Shown here: positions 57,540 through 64,000 of the stretch, piece by piece | Numbering within the stretch: the first letter of the stretch is position 1 | How the letters are laid out: each line of letters starts with the position of its first letter | From: Saxidomus purpurata | Taxonomy: Eukaryota; Mollusca; Bivalvia; Venerida; Veneridae | NCBI GenBank assembly: GCA_022818135.1 | Contig: JAFMSR010000009.1 | Coordinates: 13,925,827-13,989,826, forward strand | Reading direction: 5' to 3' | DNA: 64,000 nucleotides | Notes under the pieces: generated by a model | Told to the model about the DNA's origin: nothing | The model's database searches: none | The model's input: only the letters and a program-made list of their open reading frames with translations | Made by a program: the position numbers and the translations under genes

Positions 57540-59245
57540 AGTTACATCAATGTTGTAAAAATGAAGTTATAAACAATATTAGGTTATTTATTGCATGTGT
57601 TCTTATCTTTTTCTAAAACTCCGAAAGGGTGTCGATAATTTCCCAGAAATACAAATATAACATTCGGATAAAGTAAAGCGTAATCGCGTTTTGCAACCAG
57701 CCAATCAATGTCATTGTTGACATCACCGGAACCAACGCGTGCATTGACGAATATATAAATAACTCATAAGGAATCAATATTTAAAGTGTCGATAATGCCA
57801 AGGCTTGCTCTAGATTTCTAAATGCAGACTTATCGAAATGATGCATTGTCATATAAAAACACACGATATTCAGACGTTATTGTTTGAAAAAGTCGCATCA
57901 CAATTTTGATAACGTGACGGTACCAATCATCAACGAGAGTCGTCTTGCACAGGGGGATGCCAGACTAGAGTAAACTGCCCTATTACCGACACACACTTAA
58001 TACCAACACCCCCTTGTACTTTTTTATCTATCGGCAATAAACACTGTATGTCACTATACTGCATGTGAAGAGTGATATCATACATGACGTCTTTAATAGC
58101 CATATTTCACAAGGTTAAGTGATGACTTTTTCATTCACAGATTTTTTCAACATCTTATCTCGGGGAATAAGGTGAGTTGAATTACACTGTTATTAATATT
58201 GCGGAGAGAAATATTACTCGGGGCTCTGCAGAATGTTTTTCACATCCGTTTTTCATCCTTTCTTACAATATTTTATGTGCTTACAATCAGTTATTCAATC
58301 TTGTTGATAAAATCAGAGGTGTCGATATTTGATACATAGTAGGGATGTTTTAGCACATGCGCAAAGACACACAAGAGAACAGATTGTACGCCTGCTTTAA
58401 TAAGGACACACTTGAGAACATTTTTTTTTCTTTTCTTAAATCGTGATTCGTATGTTCATATTTCACTTCAATAAATATTTTGTCCATTTGCTGGTAGTCT
58501 ATTTCAATTTTGTAGGCCATGTGACGTCTCACAGACTAGATCTAACATTAAAGAGCTGTTTACTCGGTAACTTTTAGCACACATTGTTTTAAAGTATGCA
58601 TGTTACTAGAATTTGTCACTGGTTTCCCAACTTGATCGTTACTATCTCAAAGACTGATAAAATGTAGTATGAAGAGGTGATTGCATCTTTACTTCTTTGG
58701 CTGCAACCTATCGCCAACAATTAAAAAATACAAAAGAACGCAAAACCATTGAATCATTTAAGTAATTGGCTGAAGAATGAGCTGAGTTTTAATTTATTTG
58801 GTCTCAATCAGGTTTAACGTTTTGCACATAATTTTTTAGCTGCCATAGTTTCCATGTATATAAAAGGAAACTCTAGAGACCTGGGAAATCTTTCAAATGG
58901 GGTCAAATGTCCGTATGTTTACATAAAGAAATAGAGTACGTTCAGGGCTGTCAATCGGTCGATTTCCCCTCCAAGATAGTATGTTTTCCCTAAACTCAGG
59001 CCTATAATTCCTCCCTGCCATGTAAAACAACAAAGTATAAAGGTCAATGAAGCTAGTTAGTTGGTACAAGTCATGTATTAACAACACCTTCTCAATTTTG
59101 AAAAGGATAATGTGTTTAGGAAGTACAATCGCTAAGTAGTCTGTAACTAGAAACATTTCTGAGAGGTATTTTATGCTTAAGTATTATCATTTTACTTAAG
59201 TTTATCACTTTCAAAAACTCCCCTTTGCCTTGAGAATAACTCACC
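57540..59245. other. Noncoding, no supported gene
   Basis: The word GTGTCGATA occurs three times (57629, 57787, 58319), possibly part of the pogo-like element's 3' region. A C-rich tract (CCCCCCCTCCCCCTCC) lies at about 59245. Confidence 0.4.
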
Positions 59246-59249
59246 CCCC

Positions 59250-59870
59250 CCTCCCCCTCCGTAGATTTACAGTGTACTTTGTAATTTTCATCGTTGAATA
59301 TATTGTCAGCTTTTGTTGACTTATACATATACATGTTCTATACAATGTTTGTTTAGTTGTCGCTTTCCATGCTTGTGCTTTTCCGTCTTACCCAAGTAAT
59401 ATGGTAGATAAAATAATCATATATCTAAATGCCATTATAAGTTTTGTCGTCCATGTATGAAACGTCAGGGACATGCTGGCTCTTTCCTGAGTTCCTTTGC
59501 AGTTCCAGGACACCTTCAACCCTTCTGGAATGTCATAGTTTGAGAGAAGATTGGGTTAAAGAGCCACCAGATGAAACCGTGTACATTGTTGTATAGTCAT
59601 TTTAGTTCCCTCTCGGTCATGGACGGGTTTTGGAACTTTAGGTTTGCGTGATCCGTCTGTTCCTCAGTCCGTCCGCTATTTTGAGTCCGAGCTGTAACTT
59701 CTACATACATAGACCAGTTTCCAATTAATCTGATACAGTTGCTGCCGATTTCACAATGGTGTGTCATGCTCAACATCGAATACCTCCAAGGTCAAGGCAC
59801 ACTTAGGTCTCAGAACATGTTATATACGACTACACTCCAATACTTCGTGTCCTCTACTCTGTTGTATTAA
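59250..59870 (+). repeat. Orphan fragment of the ART 3' flank
   Basis: GTTTAGTTGTCGCTTTCCAT, CAGTTCCAGGACACCTTCAA, GGTCATGGACGGGTTTTGG and TAACTTCTACATACATAGAC match 36.95-37.4 and 50.35-51.4 kb in order. No ART exon accompanies it. Confidence 0.7.
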
Positions 59871-60175
59871 AAGGCACTTGGTATCCTATTCAGCGATTTG
59901 GATTTATGTGCACTCAAACCTAGGCTACCGAGCCATATAATGCCTTCTGATTCTAACTTGACAGTGAAAGATAAAAGCTAATTTTAAAAGAAAATTTTAG
60001 AATCTAATTGATTTTCAGAATTTTCCAATACATGTTTAAATAAGGTGCGTGCAAATATGTAAAACTTATATAAATTATGATGCACTCACTTATTTTATTT
60101 CAAAGTGATCATTGTTATTTTTATCACAATAATCAGTACTAGTTTTTGTCAATCAAGTGTTTTGAAATATTGCAG

Positions 60176-63100
60176 AGTGATGAAATAGTCAAATTTGTGA
60201 TGTACATATTACATGAAGTAGGTGTGAACACTCCAGCTTTGAAGAAGTTGAAGAACATGCAATTTGGTGATTTGAGGTGGGAAGACTTATTACAGAAGGT
60301 AAATTTACTACAATATTAATAGTCATATTAATAGTTTCTGTTTATAAGGCAATTTTTGTAAAAATAATAAAACATTTCTGAAAGGATGATAGTAACACAA
60401 CTGTCATATGTCATGTGGTTGATAAATTTTTTTTTACCATATGACATATGTATATAAATGATATGATCAGTTAATGAGTTAAAGCCTTATTTCTCTTATG
60501 ATTTATTACTTTATATTAATGCATTTAAGGGCACATTGGTATTTATATATCAAAATCTTGTTCAATACATTTATAGGGAGAGGACAGTAACAACACACCA
60601 TTTTGGATCATAAACCCTTCTGAAATACTAAAGCTTTTGATTGCTGAACCTTGTGTGGCTCAATCTCTTATAAGGTAGGTTTATGTTCTAATAAGGTTGT
60701 TCTTTGGACATAGATAAGAGTTAATGTGTGGACTCATAGTAACACTGCGTTCAGACTTTTGAATACTTTGACAACACTATTCAGGACATGGATTTCTTGC
60801 ATATCGGATCGGCATTTCCAGTGATTTTGCCCAAACCGGAAAAACTGGTGCCAGACTCCTCCTATGCCTGGCAACTCTCATGAATTACTTAATTAATATG
60901 ACGTGACGTTTTAAACATTGTGACGTCACTTTCCTAAACACGAGGCCAGAAAATTGTTTGTTTTTCCTGATAATTCATCATTTTGATATGTTTGCATTTG
61001 GAAATCTACACAAAATATCTAAGTGCAAGGCGGTTTGCAAGAAAAAGTTTCCATCATGAGACACTTGGCTCGGATGGAAATATCTGTCACCTCGGGTAAC
61101 TGTTTAAGCATTTACCCTTGGTGACGGATATTTCAATTTGAAACTCGTGCTCATGTCAGCAACTATTAATGATGTATATTTCTAATGTCCAGGTCATACG
61201 TGCAGGTCAAAAGTCATTCATAACTAGCTACATGTCCTATAAAATTTTGATAGGAATTGTAGTTATGCACACTATTTTAGATCAGTAAATCAGCAAATAG
61301 CAGTGACAATAAAAACATGTTTTAATTTATCTTTCAACTAACTTATCATGATTGACATCCAAATCAATTTATCTCTTCATATATTTAGGAGACCTGTATC
61401 TACAGGAAGGGACATAAATCATCCAGCTGCTGCCAGTAAATGGCACAATGAAATAGAGTTCCCAACAATGTATCTAAATGACAAACTATATTTTACTAGA
61501 AGGATTTACTGCTGGACATTGGAAGGTATACATGAAATCGGCATATTGGAAAAGTTTCAAGACAATACAACGGTAATAGCTTTCTCTTTTATATTTTTTT
61601 CTTCAGTTTTTGCCTGCAAAATAAAAACTCTGTGTATCAGTTCTGCAAATCATTGTTTATTAGACAATGATCATCACTGGAATGGATATTATTTCATAAT
61701 TGAACCGCCCTAGTGAATAAAGTTAAAATTAATACCTGCATTTCTCTTGCTTCAGCTCATTTTGGCGTGATTATTGACTACGGCCTTCAGGTTAATTTAA
61801 TGTGCATAAAAAAATCAAAATAATTGTGTATAGGCTTATACACAATGCTTGAAAAGATGTTACATGTATTTCTAAAATAAAATATATTGAAGTGACATAT
61901 TTTGGAGCTGAATGAGAGTGTGACTAGCATTTATTCGAAATACAATTTGGCACTAAAGTCCATACTACAATTTTACTTGTTCTGTTGAAGAGATTTGTTT
62001 ATATAAAAACGAGTATATATGTTTTCAATTTTCTTAGTTGTAATAATGTCTACATTGTAGATTGATACAACAGAAGCAGTCTTAACTGTCATTAAGTCCC
62101 CAGATATCCAATGGAGTGCGAGCAATGCTGCTAGGGACAGGTATGGGTTATTTTTTCAATTACTTAGTAAAAGTTTCAGGAACTTTCAAAACATTGTGGC
62201 AAAAACAAATGTAAACATTTATAATTAACAAAACAACGGTTATTAACATGCTTAAATATGCAAAAGTACCGGTAAAGAAAATTAACATTCTGATTTTCAC
62301 CAAAAGGTTTCGTTTATTAAAATTGGCTACTAAAACTTAACAATAGAAATTAAACTTAGGCATGTCAATTCATGTACAATCTTTTTACATCCTCTTTCTA
62401 GTGTATTTATGCAATTACAAAGATACTTGATTTTGAATGGATTGTTGAAATGTATGAATAACTTATTATTAAAACAGATCTCTTTTGAAAACAAGTCACC
62501 AGAAAACTGTTCCATTACACTGTCTTAAAGAAGCAAGTGAAGACACTTACAGAAAGCAACTATGGAAAAGATCTCGAGATGGATATATTGAGGAGTCAAC
62601 AGTGGTAAACTATTACATGTACTATGTACTTTAGTTTGTAATTGTGCTTATTAGGTCCACCATCCTCTAAAGAGGCTATAGTCGGTATGACCCACTGTAC
62701 TATGTACACAAACGTTTAAACAATTTAAGCCTTTTTCAGTTATGGATAAGTACATCAATGGACACATTGAAAAACACCATGTTAGATTACATCAGCCATG
62801 TACAATAGGGTTATTAGTACAGTATTGTTATCTTGAATGCTGGATTTGCTTGAGTGTGAGCACAAGTATGATCAGACTATGATGAGACCCACGTCCCTAC
62901 CTGAAAGGTCAAGGTCATACTAAGAGATTAAACATAATAGAATCCTGTATATATGCACACAATTGTGTAACTTTGTCATGTATTAATTGATTTTCAAATA
63001 ACCCAGCACAAATATTTAGCACATCAAGACGGTGTGTCACATGCAAGACCCGCGTCCATACCCCAAAGGTCTCCGTTACACTAAAATTTTAATCAAATAC

Positions 63101-63490
63101 TGTATGCATGGTAACTCTGTCATGCATGGAAGGATTTAAAAATTGCATGGCACAATTGTTGAGCAAATGAAGAGGACACAGACTGCTCATGCTGGGGCAT
63201 TCATCATCTTTTAATTTGTAGGTCAACTGGTCATCGTGGCCATTATTGCAAAAGAAATGATTGGCTTCCATAATGCGGCCATACATGATTTTCAAATATC
63301 TCTTTGTTTTAATTCAAATTTTCAAAATATTTGACTTCAATACAGGAACAGAGACTTTTGCTTGAAAAACAGAGACAAGTTCAAAAGGTGGCAGTTGTAC
63401 GTGTTCCAATAAATCTGTTTCTCGACGATACGTCTGCAAATCGTAGTAAAAGATGGATGGCATTACATTGTGTGCAAATGCAGCTTTCAG
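60176..63490 (+). CDS. Unidentified multi-exon gene, internal part (six exons)
   Basis: Six exons with GT-AG borders and compatible phases: 60176-60298, 60577-60674, 61389-61572, 62061-62140, 62478-62604 and 63346-63490; 757 nt, about 252 codons, no stop. All short exons agree in frame across five introns, strong evidence for a real gene. Readable pieces are SDEIVKFVMYILHEVGVNTP, FWIINPSEILKLLIAEPC, EFPTMYLNDKLYFTRRIYCW, AVLTVIKSPDIQWSASNAAR and VAVVRVPINLFLDDTSANRS. The last phrase (L-F-L-D-D-T-S-x-N-x-S-K-R-W) resembles proteins I associate with KDZ-type transposases in animals, so it may be a domesticated or spliced transposon gene. This is not certain. Start and end lie outside what I can identify. 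Confidence 0.7.
61070..61165. mobile_element. Small dispersed repeat in intron of the 60-63 kb gene
   Basis: ATATCTGTCACCTCGGGTAA ... ATTTACCCTTGGTGACGGATAT forms an inverted repeat (CACC-GGGTAA against TTACCC-GGTG) and recurs at about 56515-56600. Confidence 0.55.
62640..63340. repeat. Dispersed repeat relics in the last intron
   Basis: GAAAGGTCAAGGTCATACTA, AACTTTGTCATG and similar phrases of the old interspersed family also seen at 3.8-4.8 kb. Confidence 0.4.
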
Positions 63491-64000
63491 GTATACAGTG
63501 AACTCCACTGATGCGATATCACATATTGCGATATACCGCTTGTAACGATGCTATTGTAGTCGTCCGGACTCTGACCTTCTATATTTCATATACTTTCACA
63601 TCGAATGTAACAATATTTCAGATTTAACGCTGCGTATTCAAGGTGCGGAACGCTTAGTTTTCCCTTTAAATTTAAAGAAATAATTATAGTTTGCGAAAAG
63701 GTGAAAACGTTGACGTAATTGACCTGCTAGAAAAAAGATGAGACATGCATTTCTTTTGTAATGTATTAATGATATTTCACAATTATGTTTATACTTTCAT
63801 AACATTTGATGAAAGAACACAAACATATGCATGTACATGTAAATAAATCGTACACAGAACTTATTCCATATTATTGGTGACGCACCTTTTAATCAAGCGC
63901 GCTAAATCTACTTTGGTTTCGGTTGCCGCCAGTCGTCTACACTGGATATAAAGATATTCGGATATAACATTATAAATTCTACTGTCCCCTGAATATATCG

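Overview
This is eukaryotic, AT-rich, intron-containing DNA dominated by repeats, most likely from a bivalve mollusc. The organism is an inference. It rests on the repeat style: dispersed elements with GTGAGCTAAAA-type ends, tRNA-derived SINEs, a CR1-like retrotransposon with an esterase-type ORF1, and long satellite arrays. It also rests on a local expansion of secreted, arginine-type ADP-ribosyltransferase (ART) genes. There is no bacterial-style gene density and there are no operons.

Layout. 0.4-5 kb: 3' end of a CR1-like retrotransposon (minus strand), decayed minus-strand coding fragments including an OTU-protease-like piece, and dispersed repeat relics. 5.2-7.0 kb: a tandem array of alternating 109/104-bp monomers split by a 643-bp inverted-repeat element. 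7-17.5 kb: mostly noncoding, with a CR1-like 3' end, simple repeats, and a minus-strand coding-like patch next to three 54-bp repeats. 17.8-19.6 kb: ten copies of a 166-bp satellite ending in a GCCGAC-rich tail. 22.8-56 kb: a segmentally duplicated ART locus. 30.2-32.15 kb: a 25-bp minisatellite with higher-order structure. 42.8-49.85 kb: a CR1-like element interrupted by a Tc1/mariner element and by a ~1-kb palindrome-ended insertion. 57.1-57.5 kb: a pogo-like transposase tail. 60.2-63.5 kb: six in-phase exons of an unidentified plus-strand gene that runs off the window.

The ART locus is the biological core. The duplicated module is: exon 1 (signal peptide), a 66-nt exon 2 (basic linker), exon 3 (catalytic domain plus C-terminal GPI-type hydrophobic tail), and a shared 3' flank holding a tRNA-like SINE. 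Copies: A (from 23.57 kb; lacks exons 1-2, exon 3 split by a TTAA-flanked 679-bp element, tail replaced by a 27-bp minisatellite), B (26.4-28.6 kb; the only intact gene, 282 residues), E (33.9-35.0 kb; relic), C (41.0-42.2 kb; multiply disabled) and D (53.0-55.3 kb; one frameshift). A further 3'-flank fragment lies at 59.3-59.9 kb. The cluster shows gene birth and death: one live enzyme among four decaying relatives. The intact enzyme is predicted to be secreted and GPI-anchored, and two RxKR sites could release it.
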